The position numbers and the translations under genes were made by a program. The notes below the pieces were generated by a model. The model was not told the origin of the DNA and did no database searches. It saw only the letters and a list, made by a program, of their open reading frames with translations. A stretch of 64,000 nt of DNA from Sorangium cellulosum So0157-2 (GTDB lineage: Bacteria > Myxococcota_A > Polyangia > Polyangiales > Polyangiaceae). Below are positions 48,367 to 57,738 of this stretch, in pieces (the first letter of the stretch is position 1; every line of letters starts with the position of its first letter). The stretch is taken from NCBI RefSeq assembly GCF_000418325.1, contig NC_021658.1, forward strand, positions 8,694,001 to 8,758,000. The letters are read 5' to 3'.

Positions 48367-49683
48367 TCAGCCGGTCCGGCGGAACAGCCCGGAGATGAAC
48401 CGCGACGGCGGCGGCACCTGCCGCGGCCGCCACGCCGACGCGGCCACGATCGACACCCCGTTGCGCATGAGCAGGAGCGCCGGCTCGTCCGCGCGCACGT
48501 CGAACCCCGTGTTCAGGCGGAGCCCTCCGCGGACCATCGACTCGTGCGGCGAGACGCGCAGCGGCTCGAAGCCGTTCATGCGGAGTCGGCGCTGCCAGGC
48601 GCCGCGGCGCTCGTGCCGCTCGACCCGCGCGGCCCCCTCCCCCACCACCACGTTCATCACCTCCTGCCCGAAGAAGACCTGTTCGATCGTCTCGCGCGCG
48701 GCGATGTGCGGCGGGAGCAGCGCCTCGAGCGCCTGGAAGACCGCATAATAATGGCCGATCGCCTCGGACAGGCGCGGGAGGAACGGGAGCGCGTTGTGCT
48801 CCACGTCCGGCTCGACGAGCGTCAGCACGCGCGGCGACAGCGCGCGGATCCTCGTGAGAATGGTGTCGCGGTTCGCGGTCGGGTGCACCGAGGCGTCGGG
48901 TACGTGGTGCAAAGCGAACGCCGCATTGACGGCGATGGGCGCCGTCGAGCGGGACGCAATACGGCTCCAGTCGACGCGCTCCACCGAGGACGCGACCCCG
49001 TGGAACTCGAAGGGGACCTTCAGCCGCTCCGCCCATCCCCCGATGAACGCGCCCGCCCACCGCAGCCGCTGCTCGGGATCCGGGCCCCGACAAGGCAGGT
49101 CGATGCCGGTCAGCCGGACGCGCGGCGGGCCGCCGGGCCGCGTCGCGAGCCGGTGTAGCAGGAACGGCCACTGCGTACCGCCCCCGACGCCGATGTCGAT
49201 GACGTGGATCTCCTCCTCGTTCTGGAACGCCTCGACGATCGCCGCGTTCGCGCTGAGGTATCCGAAACGGATGAGCGGCGTCGCGTGCACGAGCAGCTGA
49301 AACGCCGCGAGCATGTCCCGCGGCCCAGCGCTGCGCAGGTAGAGGTTGCCGTCGCCGGAGCGATCTCCGTCCAGGCGGGCGAGCAACGCCCGGCCGAACA
49401 CGCCTGAAATGCGCTCCGAGGCGTCACCGGTATCGGGCTCCGCCCGCAGGATGCCCTCCACGAGGGCCCGCGCGCGCTCGAGGTCCCCTGCGTCGATCGC
49501 CTCGCCCGCCGAGAGGAGGCGGCTCAGGAACGGGCGGCGGCGCGAGTGGGTCTGCCGGGTGCCCGAGCTCGGCTGCTGTCCGAGCCCCGGGCCGGACGCG
49601 GCCGAGCTGGTGGGCCCCTCGATGTGCGCTCGTAGGCTGACAGACGCCTCTTCGGCCGATGCGTGTCTACGGATCGCGTTCAT
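48367..49683 (-). CDS. Bacterial GRAS-domain protein (Rossmann methyltransferase-like)
   Basis: 438 residues. After about 50 low-complexity residues the sequence follows the plant GRAS domain in order: leucine repeat I 'LLSAGEAIDAGDLERARAL' with 'GDASERISGVFGRALLARL'; then 'LIRFGYLSANAAIVEAF'; the VHIID block 'IHVIDIGVGGGTQWPFLL' (159-176) followed by 'RPGGPPRVRLTGID'; a PFYRE-like 'VNAAFALHHVPD' and 'LTLVEPDVEHNALPFLPRL' with 'EAIGHYYAVFQALEALLP'; and a SAW-like end 'GQEVMNVVVGEGAARVERHE' with 'WQRRLRMNGFEPLRVS'. Bacterial GRAS proteins are known but rare and are thought to be small-molecule methyltransferases related to the ancestors of plant GRAS regulators. The glycine-rich 'DIGVGGGTQ' fits SAM binding. 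No operon partner; preceded by 1 kb of apparently non-coding DNA. Confidence 0.85.
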   Translation of the reverse strand: MNAIRRHASAEEASVSLRAHIEGPTSSAASGPGLGQQPSSGTRQTHSRRRPFLSRLLSAGEAIDAGDLERARALVEGILRAEPDTGDASERISGVFGRALLARLDGDRSGDGNLYLRSAGPRDMLAAFQLLVHATPLIRFGYLSANAAIVEAFQNEEEIHVIDIGVGGGTQWPFLLHRLATRPGGPPRVRLTGIDLPCRGPDPEQRLRWAGAFIGGWAERLKVPFEFHGVASSVERVDWSRIASRSTAPIAVNAAFALHHVPDASVHPTANRDTILTRIRALSPRVLTLVEPDVEHNALPFLPRLSEAIGHYYAVFQALEALLPPHIAARETIEQVFFGQEVMNVVVGEGAARVERHERRGAWQRRLRMNGFEPLRVSPHESMVRGGLRLNTGFDVRADEPALLLMRNGVSIVAASAWRPRQVPPPSRFISGLFRRTG

Positions 49684-50691
49684 GGTGTCCAGGGCTGTTC
49701 AACCAGGCAGCCCGCCGTCCTGGCTGGGCTCTCCACGATGGGCCGATTTCAAGCGCGAACGCATGACGTCGACTACCTCGCAGGAGCCGGGGGGTTCAAT
49801 GTTTGCTGATGTCGCTGCGGGAGAGCCCGACGGCGAGCCGGGAACAGGCGCTCGGCAGCCGCGCGCCCGCGGCAACGCCGCGAAGCGCAGCGCCCGCCCG
49901 TGACGCGACGGGACCTGAGCTCGCACGAGGGCCCGACAGACAACTCTCTGTACATCGATGAAGCCGCTCGTCCGGTCAAGTGCAAGATCATGATTGTGCA
50001 TCGCGCCCCTCCCCCGCGCGCCTCGGGACGTCCGAGCCCACCTTCCGGCGGCAGACGTAGGCTTTCGTAGGCACCGTACGAGGCGACCGCCGCCGCCCCG
50101 CAGGGGGAGTCCCCCGCCCGCCGCGGACCGCGAGCGGACCGCGAGCCGCGCGGCGCCGTGGGCGCAGGACGCGCGGCGCGCGCGCCGCGGCGTCGCCGCC
50201 GGGCGCGGGCACAGGGCTCGGCGCACCTCACCGCTGCTCTCTTTAGAGCGCATCGTGCTCTCCGACCTGGCGCGCCGCGCGCGCCGGACTCGTTGACGTG
50301 ACCGTGATCGTGACAGCACCTCGCTGGGAGACGGGGCTTACACACTACATTACAACCTGCATAACCAGCTCTGTAAAGTCCCTATACATGGGTCTTCGGT
50401 CGATCGAGCCCGCGCTCCGTCGCCGGATGGAGGCAACCCTGCGACGACCGTGCTCCTCGACCGGCCGGGCCTGCTTCCGGTGGAGAGCGGCGCTTCGGCC
50501 CGCAATCGCCCTGAAGGCCAGAGCGCTTGGTGGAGGCAATGTATGGAACGACCGCCCTATCGGCCTCAGCCGCCTACGCCCGGAGCGACGCCGGCAGCGA
50601 CGCGGGAGCGCGGCGGGCAAGCGCTCCCCCGCGATGAAATGCCGCCATTGACGTACTCCTGTACTTGTGCATACAGCGCCCGGCGAGCGGA
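49684..50691. other. Intergenic region, 1.0 kb
   Basis: Lies upstream of the GRAS gene and downstream of the sigma-54 activator gene. No open frame shows a family motif, signal peptide or credible start. The stretch 50290-50400 is AT-richer than its surroundings (cacactacattacaacctg), and 49930-50000 as well, so promoters or small RNAs could lie there. I could not identify any RNA gene. Confidence 0.4.
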
Positions 50692-52086
50692 TCAGTCGTT
50701 ATCGGACAGCTCGCTCCCCTCGGCGAAGTGGGAGCGATCCACGCCATTCTTCTCGAGCCACCGTCGGATTCGATTCCTGTGCACGCCGAGCCTGTTGGCG
50801 GCGCGAGACACATTGCCTCGCTCGAGGCGAAGCGCCTCGGCGATCTCATCTTCGGGCGGCGCCTGGCTCGGGCGCGAGGGGCCCGGCCGGACGTCGCCCC
50901 CTGTCTGACGGGCGTGCGAATCCGTCGCCTCCGGGCCGAGGCCGACGCCCGCGAGCGGATCGAGATCCTTGGCCTCCACCGTGCGCCGCCCCTCGTCGAG
51001 CGCGCGCGTCACGGCGCGCCGCGCCTCCCCGACGAACTCGCGCAGGTTCCCTGGCCAGCGGCGCATCGCGCACGCGATGATCATCGAATGGTGAATCGCC
51101 GGCGGCGCCTTGCCATAAGCCGCGCCGACCGCCTTCATGCATTGCGTGAGCAGCCAGGGGATCTCCTCGAGGCGCTCCCGGAGCGGCGGGAGCCGGACCT
51201 CGGGCCGACCGATGCGGTAGTAGAGATCGTCCCGGAAGCGGCCCTGGGCGACCCGCGCGCGCAGGTCGTGCGTCGCGGCGCAGATCCGGATCTGCACCGG
51301 GCGAGGCGCGACCGCGCCGAGCTCGAGCACCTGCCGGGTGTCGATCGTCCGGAGCAGCTTCGCCTGGACCGCCGCGTCGAGCTCGGCGACCTCATCGAGG
51401 AAGAGCGTGCCCCCGTGAGCGGCCTGCACGTAGCCCTCGGTGTCGTGCGTCGCGCCGGAGTAGGCGCCGCGCCGGGCGCCGAAGAGGAGCCGCTCGGCCA
51501 GGCCCTCCGGGATGGCCGCGCAGTTGACGGCCACGAACGGGCCGCGCGCCTGCGGCCCCGCCTCGTGGTAGGCGCGCGCCGCGAGCTCCTTGCCCGTGCC
51601 GCTCTCGCCCGTCACGAGCAGGCTGTCGCCCGCGGCCGCGGCGCGGATGATGGTGTCGTAGACCAGCTGCAGCCTGGGCCCGAGGACGCTCTCCTTCTCG
51701 ATGCGCACCGCGCCGCGCGCGAAGCTCCGGATGTCCGCGAGCGCGAGGAACACCGACGTCCCCGCGCCGACGACCTGGATCGCGTCCCTCCGCACCTCGC
51801 CGCGGATGGGCTCGCCGTTCACCGACGTCCCGTTGGTGCTGCCGAGGTCCTCCACCGTCCACGCGGCCCCGTCGTACGCGATGCGCGCGTGTCGCCGCGA
51901 CATGAGCGAGTCGTCCACGAGGGGCACGCCGGCCACGCCCCCGCGACCCAGCACCACGGCGCCGCGGTCGAGCGGGATCGGCGCGCATCGCGGCTGATCC
52001 CCCGAGAAAATCAGGACGATGCCGGGAACGGGCTCGGCGACCGAGGGTTCAGGCGGGACCGAGACGCGGACGGTGGAGTGGTCCAT
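50692..52086 (-). CDS. FHA-domain sigma-54-dependent transcriptional activator
   Basis: 464 residues. The N-terminal FHA domain (about 40-115) has 'VVLGRGGVAGVPLVDDSLMS', 'RRHARIAYD' and 'LGSTNGTSVNGEPI', a phosphothreonine-binding module. The AAA+ domain has Walker A 'LLVTGESGTGKELAARA', 'FVAVNCAAIPEGLAERLLFG', the sigma-54 contact loop as 'GAYSGA' (GAFTGA variant), Walker B 'GGTLFLDEVAELD' and 'FRDDLYYRIGRPEVRLPPL'. The Fis-type helix-turn-helix lies at the end ('RLERGNVSRAANRLGVHRNR'). In myxobacteria such proteins read Ser/Thr kinase signals and activate sigma-54 promoters. It lies divergent to the hypothetical gene at 52294, its probable local target. Confidence 0.92.
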   Translation of the reverse strand: MDHSTVRVSVPPEPSVAEPVPGIVLIFSGDQPRCAPIPLDRGAVVLGRGGVAGVPLVDDSLMSRRHARIAYDGAAWTVEDLGSTNGTSVNGEPIRGEVRRDAIQVVGAGTSVFLALADIRSFARGAVRIEKESVLGPRLQLVYDTIIRAAAAGDSLLVTGESGTGKELAARAYHEAGPQARGPFVAVNCAAIPEGLAERLLFGARRGAYSGATHDTEGYVQAAHGGTLFLDEVAELDAAVQAKLLRTIDTRQVLELGAVAPRPVQIRICAATHDLRARVAQGRFRDDLYYRIGRPEVRLPPLRERLEEIPWLLTQCMKAVGAAYGKAPPAIHHSMIIACAMRRWPGNLREFVGEARRAVTRALDEGRRTVEAKDLDPLAGVGLGPEATDSHARQTGGDVRPGPSRPSQAPPEDEIAEALRLERGNVSRAANRLGVHRNRIRRWLEKNGVDRSHFAEGSELSDND

Positions 52087-52114
52087 CAGGATCTATCTTA
52101 CCTGTTCAAGAACC

Positions 52115-52135
52115 TGGCCGGCCAGTGGCCGGCCA
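52115..52135. promoter_or_regulatory. Tandem palindromes in divergent promoter region
   Basis: Two copies of the 10 bp palindrome tggccggcca (52115-52124 and 52126-52135) are centred 11 bp apart, one helical turn. They lie 29-49 bp upstream of the activator start codon. The arrangement resembles a dimer-pair operator; the binding protein is unknown. Confidence 0.4.
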
Positions 52136-52293
52136 TCCCCCTCGATCGCTTCGAGCTAGCTGGGCAGAACTCCTGGGAAATCAACGTCGTCCCGTTCGCC
52201 AGGCTCGGCACGAGTTGTGCTTGTCTGGTCGGTATGGTGGCCTCTGCAAGAGCTCGCATCCATCGGGACCGGGGGACCGCCCTCGAGGTGAAC

Positions 52294-52941
52294 ATGGGTT
52301 CCGGCCGCACCATCGACGAAGCGGGCCGCCGCTCACCCCGGCGTCTGCACACCGCCCGCACCCTGCCGAGCTTCCCGACCCACCCCGGCCTCCAGAGCAT
52401 CAGCGGCCTCCGCGGCGCGCTCGAGTTCCTGGAGTGGCCGGCCTCCGAGTGGACGCTCAAGGACCTCCAGGACTGGTTCGCGGATCACCTCGTGGCCCCG
52501 GGCCTGATGAAGCGCCCCCAGATCGTGCGCGAGCCCGGCGCGACGCCGGTCATGCTCGACCCGCGCGCCGACGGCGGCAGCAACCTGGAGGAGCTGATCC
52601 ACAAGGCCCGCGGGCGCGTCATCACGGCGCTGCGGGGCCTCATCGCGCCCGTCACCGACGATCGGTTCCTGAACGCGGCGATCTACGGGGGCAGGGTCCG
52701 CCGGGCCGCGGTGGGCGGCCGTCCCGTCTGGGTCGCCTCGCCGCGCGAGATCGACTTCCTCGGCGACATTGTGCTCAGTTTGCTCGCTGCCGACATCCTG
52801 CTCGATCGCGAGTTCTATCGCGCACACCTCTGCATCTGCGAGGTGTGCGGGAGGGTGTCATTCAAGGACAACCCGGACGCGCGAGGCGTATGCAGCGAGC
52901 ACCGGAGCCATGTGTCCGGGTTCACGCCGCGCGTGCGCTGA
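52294..52941 (+). CDS. Hypothetical protein with C-terminal Cys zinc-ribbon-like motif
   Basis: 215 residues from the ATG at 52294 (GAGGTG five bases upstream). The N-terminal half is helical ('LRGALEFLEWPASEWTLKDL'), followed by 'HKARGRVITALRGLIAPVTD' and 'PREIDFLGDIVLSLLAADIL'. The C-terminus has 'CICEVCGRVSFKDNP' and a later Cys in 'GVCSEHRSHVSG', giving C-x-C-x2-C plus C-x2-H, a probable zinc site. A nucleic-acid-binding role is possible but not shown. It is divergent from the FHA/sigma-54 activator and closed by a clear terminator. Confidence 0.7.
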   Translation: MGSGRTIDEAGRRSPRRLHTARTLPSFPTHPGLQSISGLRGALEFLEWPASEWTLKDLQDWFADHLVAPGLMKRPQIVREPGATPVMLDPRADGGSNLEELIHKARGRVITALRGLIAPVTDDRFLNAAIYGGRVRRAAVGGRPVWVASPREIDFLGDIVLSLLAADILLDREFYRAHLCICEVCGRVSFKDNPDARGVCSEHRSHVSGFTPRVR

Positions 52942-52976
52942 GCGCCTGCGGCGGAGCCGCGACGCTCGCGACGATA

Positions 52977-53000
52977 AAGGCCGGCGGATGCGCCGGCCTT
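52977..53000 (+). terminator. Rho-independent-like terminator
   Basis: aaggccggcg-gatg-cgccggcctt is a perfect 10 bp stem with a tetraloop, 35 bp after the hypothetical gene. The flanking aa/tt makes it usable from both strands, and the convergent lipoprotein gene ends 70 bp further on. Confidence 0.85.
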
Positions 53001-53069
53001 CGTCATTTCTCTCGCCACGGATCCGGTCCGCCCCTCACGCGACGAGGAGCCGACGCGGACGGCGCGGCG

Positions 53070-54491
53070 TCAGTTCGCGTCGAACGAGACCCAGGCGCCC
53101 GTCGCCCAGGTGTCATCCGCCTTGAAGGCGCCGATGTATTTCGCCTCGGCGTCGAAGAAGCCGTCGTCGGGCGGCGTGGCCGCGTTCTCGGCGAGCGTGG
53201 CCTCCGGCCGGAAGTCGGGCTTCGCGGCGAAGCAGCCGGCGATCCCCGGATCCTCGGCGCTGTTGGACGCCTCGCCCTCGAACCACGCGATCTCGTCCGC
53301 CCCGTCGTCGTCGTCGTCGTCCAGCTTCGACGCGGTGGTCTCGTTGGCGTCGGTCTCCTCGTAGGCGATGTTCGCCTCGACGTTGCCGAAGAAGATCGAG
53401 CTCGCGAGCTCGACCTCGGTGAGCTCGTCGCGGAGGTCCACCCCCGCCTCGAAGCCGGTCACGATCGTGTTGAAGATATGGGCCTTCGTCGAGTGGCGGA
53501 GCAGCATGCCGTACTGCTGCTTGTCGACGTCCTTGTTCTTGCCGCACAGGGTCGCGTTGTAGATCGTCGGCTCGCTGACCGGCGTGTTGGTCGACGAGTC
53601 GGCGTCGTTGTCGCCCTCGAAGCCGTTCGTGTCGTCGGCCACTGAGGGGTCCTGCTGGACGGCGATGAACTGGAGCTTGCCGACGTAGCCGAGGTCCCAG
53701 TCGATGCCGTCGTCGCCGTTCTGCGCGCAGATGAGGTGCTTCGCGTTGACGGTGCCGCCGAAGAACTCGAAGCAGTCGTCGAGCGTGTGGTGCACCATCA
53801 CGTGATCGATCGTCGTCTTGGAGCCCACGCCGGCGAGGGTGAGGCCGTTCACCTCGTTGTCCTGAGAGAGCAGGATCCCGCTGAACTCGATGCGCACGTA
53901 CTCGAGGACGCCGCTGTCGTCCTCCGGCTCGTCGCCGCCGTACTCGGTGCCTTCGCCGGTGATGCCCTCGACCGTGGCCTTGCCGCCCTCGACGTTGATC
54001 GGCGCCTCGCCGAGCAGGATGACGCCGCCCCAGTCGCCCGCGGCGCGGTCCCCCTTCTCGCCCTGGCTCGTGAACACGATGGGCTCGTCGGCGGTGCCCT
54101 TGGCGTTGATCTTCGCGCCGGGCTTCACGACGAGCGTCGCGAGGCTGACCTTCTCGCCCATGATCGTCGTGCCGGGCTCGATGGTCAGGGTGGCGCCCGG
54201 CTCGACGAAGACGATGCCCTTCATCAGGTAGCACTTGTCGGCGGTCCACGTCGCGTCGGCGTCGATCGCCTCGGAGACCTCCACCGGAGCGGAGCAATCG
54301 GCGGTGCTGCCGCCGCCGCCGCCGTCGCCGCCGCCGCCGCCGTCGCCGCCACCACCGTCGCCGCCGCCGGATCCGCTCGTGGCCGAGGTGCCGGTCGAGG
54401 TCGGGGAGACCGAGTCGTCGTCGCCGCACGCGGCGAGCGCCGCGACGGAGAGCGCCGAGACGCAAGCCAAGGCAATTCCGAATGTACGCAT
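53070..54491 (-). CDS. Beta-helix-like surface lipoprotein, TonB-receptor partner
   Basis: 473 residues. AGGAGG lies eight bases before the ATG at 54491. The signal peptide ends in 'VAALAACGDDD' (lipobox). A Gly/Asp-rich linker (about 38-70) follows, then repeated short strands of a right-handed parallel beta-helix: 'GATLTIEPGTTIMGEKV', 'KINAKGTADEPIVFTSQGEK', 'GDWGGVILLGEAPINVEGG', 'VLEYVRIEFSGILLSQDNEV' and 'HTLDDCFEFFGGTVNAKHLI'. Proteins of this kind often sit beside TonB-dependent receptors and are thought to be extracellular binding or enzyme partners. It directly follows the receptor gene (82 bp) on the same strand and likely captures the ligand. The substrate is unknown. Confidence 0.85.
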   Translation of the reverse strand: MRTFGIALACVSALSVAALAACGDDDSVSPTSTGTSATSGSGGGDGGGGDGGGGGDGGGGGSTADCSAPVEVSEAIDADATWTADKCYLMKGIVFVEPGATLTIEPGTTIMGEKVSLATLVVKPGAKINAKGTADEPIVFTSQGEKGDRAAGDWGGVILLGEAPINVEGGKATVEGITGEGTEYGGDEPEDDSGVLEYVRIEFSGILLSQDNEVNGLTLAGVGSKTTIDHVMVHHTLDDCFEFFGGTVNAKHLICAQNGDDGIDWDLGYVGKLQFIAVQQDPSVADDTNGFEGDNDADSSTNTPVSEPTIYNATLCGKNKDVDKQQYGMLLRHSTKAHIFNTIVTGFEAGVDLRDELTEVELASSIFFGNVEANIAYEETDANETTASKLDDDDDDGADEIAWFEGEASNSAEDPGIAGCFAAKPDFRPEATLAENAATPPDDGFFDAEAKYIGAFKADDTWATGAWVSFDAN

Positions 54492-54573
54492 GTTATTTAC
54501 CTCCTGGCGAGCCACCATGAATCATGCGCGCGAAATCGCGACGATCGCCGCGTGACGATTCAATGGCACGCGC

Positions 54574-57540
54574 TCAATAGGTGTACGAGGCGCTCAACGT
54601 CAGAGTCGTCCCATTGCTGTATTGATTGACGATGTTGTCCTCGTCGTTCTCCCTCCCCTGCGTGATGCGCACCGGAGCGTCGATGAGGTTCTCGCCGGCC
54701 AGCTTCAGCTCGACGTGCTCGCCGAGGCGCTGGGCGACTGTCAGGTCGATCTGGTGCCGCGGCTGCTCGTACTCGTCCGGCCGGTTGCTCCCCACCCTCC
54801 TGAGCCGGACGCCGAACACGTTGTAGAGGAGCCGAGCGCTCGTGCCGGTCGACTCTCCGGTGTAGTCGAGCCCCAGGTTCACGACGAAGGGGGATTGCCC
54901 CTGGAGAGGGTGCTTCGGGCTGCTCTGGATGGTGATCCCTCCCACTCTGACCTCGGGATCGATCGTCACCTCCGACGTCACGAACGTGAGGTTGCCGAGC
55001 GCGGTGATCTCCCGCAGGAGCGGGGAGATGAAGCCGAGGCCCTTCCTGAGCTCGAGCTCGACGCCGGCGACGTAGCCGGCGTCTCCGTTGACGTAGGTGA
55101 GCCTGCCCCTGCCGCTGTTCGGGATGATGACCTCCTCGATCGGCTCCTGGAAGTGCTTGTAAAAGACGCTGACCGCAGCCACCTCTCCGGCCGTCGGGAA
55201 GACCTCGAAGCGAAGATCGCCATTGACGACGCTCGTCCGTCGCAGCTCAGGATTGCCCTGCACTTCTCTGCCGCTGTAGCCTTCCTGATACAGGGTCGGG
55301 CTGAGCTCGCGGAGCTGGGGCCGAGCCAGCGTCTTGGCCACGCCGAGCCTGACATTCGAATTCGAGGTCGCCTTGACGACGATGTTGGCCGCGGGCAGGA
55401 GATCGATCTTGTCGCTCTCGACGTTGGTCTCGGGGCTCGCCGGGGAGTACCTGTCGAACGCCCTCAGCGACAGCGAGGAGGCCTCGATCCGGGCGCCGAG
55501 CACCGCGCGGAGCCATCGCGTCACGGCGGTGTCGGTCATCACGTATCCCGCGTAGAGGTTGTTGTTCGCCGTGTAGGAGTCGGTCTGGCGCGTGATCTCC
55601 TCGAGCTCGAGCACCGAGCCGATGTTCTCGTCGGAGAACAGCGCTTCCGGCTCCTGGCGCAGGAAAATCGGATCCGCGCCCTGGCGCTGCTTGAACCGGA
55701 ACCGGCGCGTGTTGAACTCGCGCTCTCGGAAGTTGAGCAGACCGCCCGCCTTCAGCCGGGTCGGGGTGTCGCCGCGGACGAGGGGCTGGGTGTAGGAGAG
55801 CTGCCCGCCGAAGTTCGTGTCCGTCATGTCGCTGAAGAAGTGCGCGCCGCTCAGCGTGCCCTCGTCCCACGAGAAGGCGCCGCTCGCGTCATCCCGGATG
55901 TAGACGGTCTCCCTCGTGTCGGGCTCGTCGGACGTCGCGAGGGAGAGCGATGCTTTCCAGTCGACGGTCCCGCCGCCGAGCGCCCCGAAGCGGTGCTCCC
56001 CCTGGAGCTGACCCAGGGTGAGCGATCGCGAGATGAACCGCAGCATCGTGTCGCGAAACGCGCTGTCCCCGCTGCTCGGGTTTCCGTCGGCCTGGCTGGC
56101 CAGGTCGTCCGACGAACGGCTGTGGAGCCCGGTCAGCGTCACCTTATGGTCCTGATCCGGGTTGTAGGTGACGCTGCCGAAGCTGCCCCAGGACACCTGA
56201 TCACGGACGCTCCCCGTCGTGATCTCGCTGACGCGAACGAGCTCGCCGGTTTGAGGATGGGGATCGAAGACGCCGAGGATCTCGTTCTCGCGCGGAGAGA
56301 ACTTCCGGCCGTAGCTCAGGGTGGCGATGTAGCCGAGGCGCTGCTCGCCGCCGAGCTTCAGGGTGTCGCCGACGACCACGCTGCCGCTGCCGTTCGGCGG
56401 GGTGAACGACCGCGTCGTCGCCATGGACGAGTTGATCGCCCTCCCGTAGGCCGTCATCTCGTCCCTGGAGATGGTGCCGCCGCCCGGCTTGGGGCCGAGG
56501 CGCACCACCTTGTAGTCGGGGATCTCGTCCGGCAGGGCGCGGGCGCCGCCGTCGATCCCGAGCCAGTCGGTCCCGGATCCGTCGTAGCTCAGGCGATCCC
56601 GGAACGTCGCCTGGGAGTTCAGCCCGAGCGACAGCGAGGCCTGGAAGAGGAGCTTGGTGGGGAGCTCCCGCGTGTTGATCTGGACCGAGCCGCCCGCAAA
56701 ATCGCCGGGGATGTCGGGGGTGAACGTCTTGACGACGGTGATGTCGCTGAGGACCAGCGACGGGAAGAGGTCCAGCGGGACGGCCTGCCGGTCGGGCTCG
56801 GGGCTCGGCAGCGGGGCGCCGTTCAAGAGCGCGTTCGTGTAGCGCTCGCCAAGGCCGCGCACGTACACGTACCTGCCGTCCACCACGGTCGCGCCGACGA
56901 TGCGCTTCGCGGCCTCCGCGGCGTTGCGATCGGGCGTCTTCGCGATCTCCTTCGCGCCGACGGCGTCGCCCACGTGGGCCGCGTTCTTCCGGATGAGCAG
57001 CTGCGCCGCGACGCTCGCCCGCTCCGGCTCGAACTCGACCTCGACGACGTCCTCGACCTGCTGATCCGGCTCCAGGCCGACGTCGACCTGGCTCACCTGC
57101 CCGGCGGCCACGCGCACGTCCTGCACGCGCTGGGGCTTGTACGCCTCGTACCAGACCCGCAGCTGGTAGCTCCCCGGCGGGAGCTCCAGGCGGTAGCGGC
57201 CGTCGAGATCCGCGATGACCTTGAGCTTGGTCCCGACGACCGACACCTGGGCGTCGAAGACCGGCTCCTTCGTGGCGGAGTCCGTGACGACGCCCCACAC
57301 GACGCCCTTCCCTGCCGGCGGCGGGCGCGACGGGCTCGGCTCGTCGAGCCCCGCGGCGTCCTCGGCCGGCGGGGCGCCGGCCGGGGTCCCCGCGCCCTCC
57401 GACGGCGGCGCGGCCGGCGGCGGCGCGGCGTCCGGCGGCGGCGCGGCGGCGCCGGGGTCGCCCTGGGCGAGCGCCGTGGCCCCCCAGCAAAGCGGTGCCA
57501 CGAGCGCTGCGACTACCCCCGAGATCCTCCTGCGAATCAT
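54574..57540 (-). CDS. TonB-dependent outer-membrane receptor
   Basis: 988 residues. A signal peptide ('VVAALVAPLCWGATALA') is followed by a Pro/Ala linker, an N-terminal carboxypeptidase-regulatory-like domain (about 74-155: 'GVVTDSATKEPVFDAQVSVV', 'LDGRYRLELPPGSYQLRVWY') and the plug ('KTPDRNAAEAAKRIVGATVV', 'YVYVRGLGERYTNALLNGAP', 'GGSVQINTREL'). The rest is a 22-strand barrel with the usual alternating aromatic strands and a C-terminal 'LTLSASYTY'. It imports a ligand using energy from TonB-ExbB-ExbD, all encoded upstream on the same strand. The ligand cannot be told from the sequence; this domain order is shared with carbohydrate and organic-solute receptors. Confidence 0.93.
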   Translation of the reverse strand: MIRRRISGVVAALVAPLCWGATALAQGDPGAAAPPPDAAPPPAAPPSEGAGTPAGAPPAEDAAGLDEPSPSRPPPAGKGVVWGVVTDSATKEPVFDAQVSVVGTKLKVIADLDGRYRLELPPGSYQLRVWYEAYKPQRVQDVRVAAGQVSQVDVGLEPDQQVEDVVEVEFEPERASVAAQLLIRKNAAHVGDAVGAKEIAKTPDRNAAEAAKRIVGATVVDGRYVYVRGLGERYTNALLNGAPLPSPEPDRQAVPLDLFPSLVLSDITVVKTFTPDIPGDFAGGSVQINTRELPTKLLFQASLSLGLNSQATFRDRLSYDGSGTDWLGIDGGARALPDEIPDYKVVRLGPKPGGGTISRDEMTAYGRAINSSMATTRSFTPPNGSGSVVVGDTLKLGGEQRLGYIATLSYGRKFSPRENEILGVFDPHPQTGELVRVSEITTGSVRDQVSWGSFGSVTYNPDQDHKVTLTGLHSRSSDDLASQADGNPSSGDSAFRDTMLRFISRSLTLGQLQGEHRFGALGGGTVDWKASLSLATSDEPDTRETVYIRDDASGAFSWDEGTLSGAHFFSDMTDTNFGGQLSYTQPLVRGDTPTRLKAGGLLNFREREFNTRRFRFKQRQGADPIFLRQEPEALFSDENIGSVLELEEITRQTDSYTANNNLYAGYVMTDTAVTRWLRAVLGARIEASSLSLRAFDRYSPASPETNVESDKIDLLPAANIVVKATSNSNVRLGVAKTLARPQLRELSPTLYQEGYSGREVQGNPELRRTSVVNGDLRFEVFPTAGEVAAVSVFYKHFQEPIEEVIIPNSGRGRLTYVNGDAGYVAGVELELRKGLGFISPLLREITALGNLTFVTSEVTIDPEVRVGGITIQSSPKHPLQGQSPFVVNLGLDYTGESTGTSARLLYNVFGVRLRRVGSNRPDEYEQPRHQIDLTVAQRLGEHVELKLAGENLIDAPVRITQGRENDEDNIVNQYSNGTTLTLSASYTY

Positions 57541-57738
57541 GCACCTGTCCCTTCACGCCCCGAGCTCGGGCGCGCCTTCCGATCCGATGTCTGGGCGCAC
57601 CTGCGCCCGCCGATGAGGAGGGCGGAGAGCCAGCTCCCCGCCACCCTCTCCTGTGCACCGCGCCGCGAGCGCGCCGTGGGGCGTCTGCCCCCGCGCGCGC
57701 CCTCTCGGCGCTTCATCCGGGCCGCGCGCCCCGCCGGC

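Noticed and set aside
49684..50691. tRNA or small protein genes in the 1 kb gap
   Set aside because: No cloverleaf-like sequence or conserved TTC loop found by eye, and the open frames lack any supporting feature.
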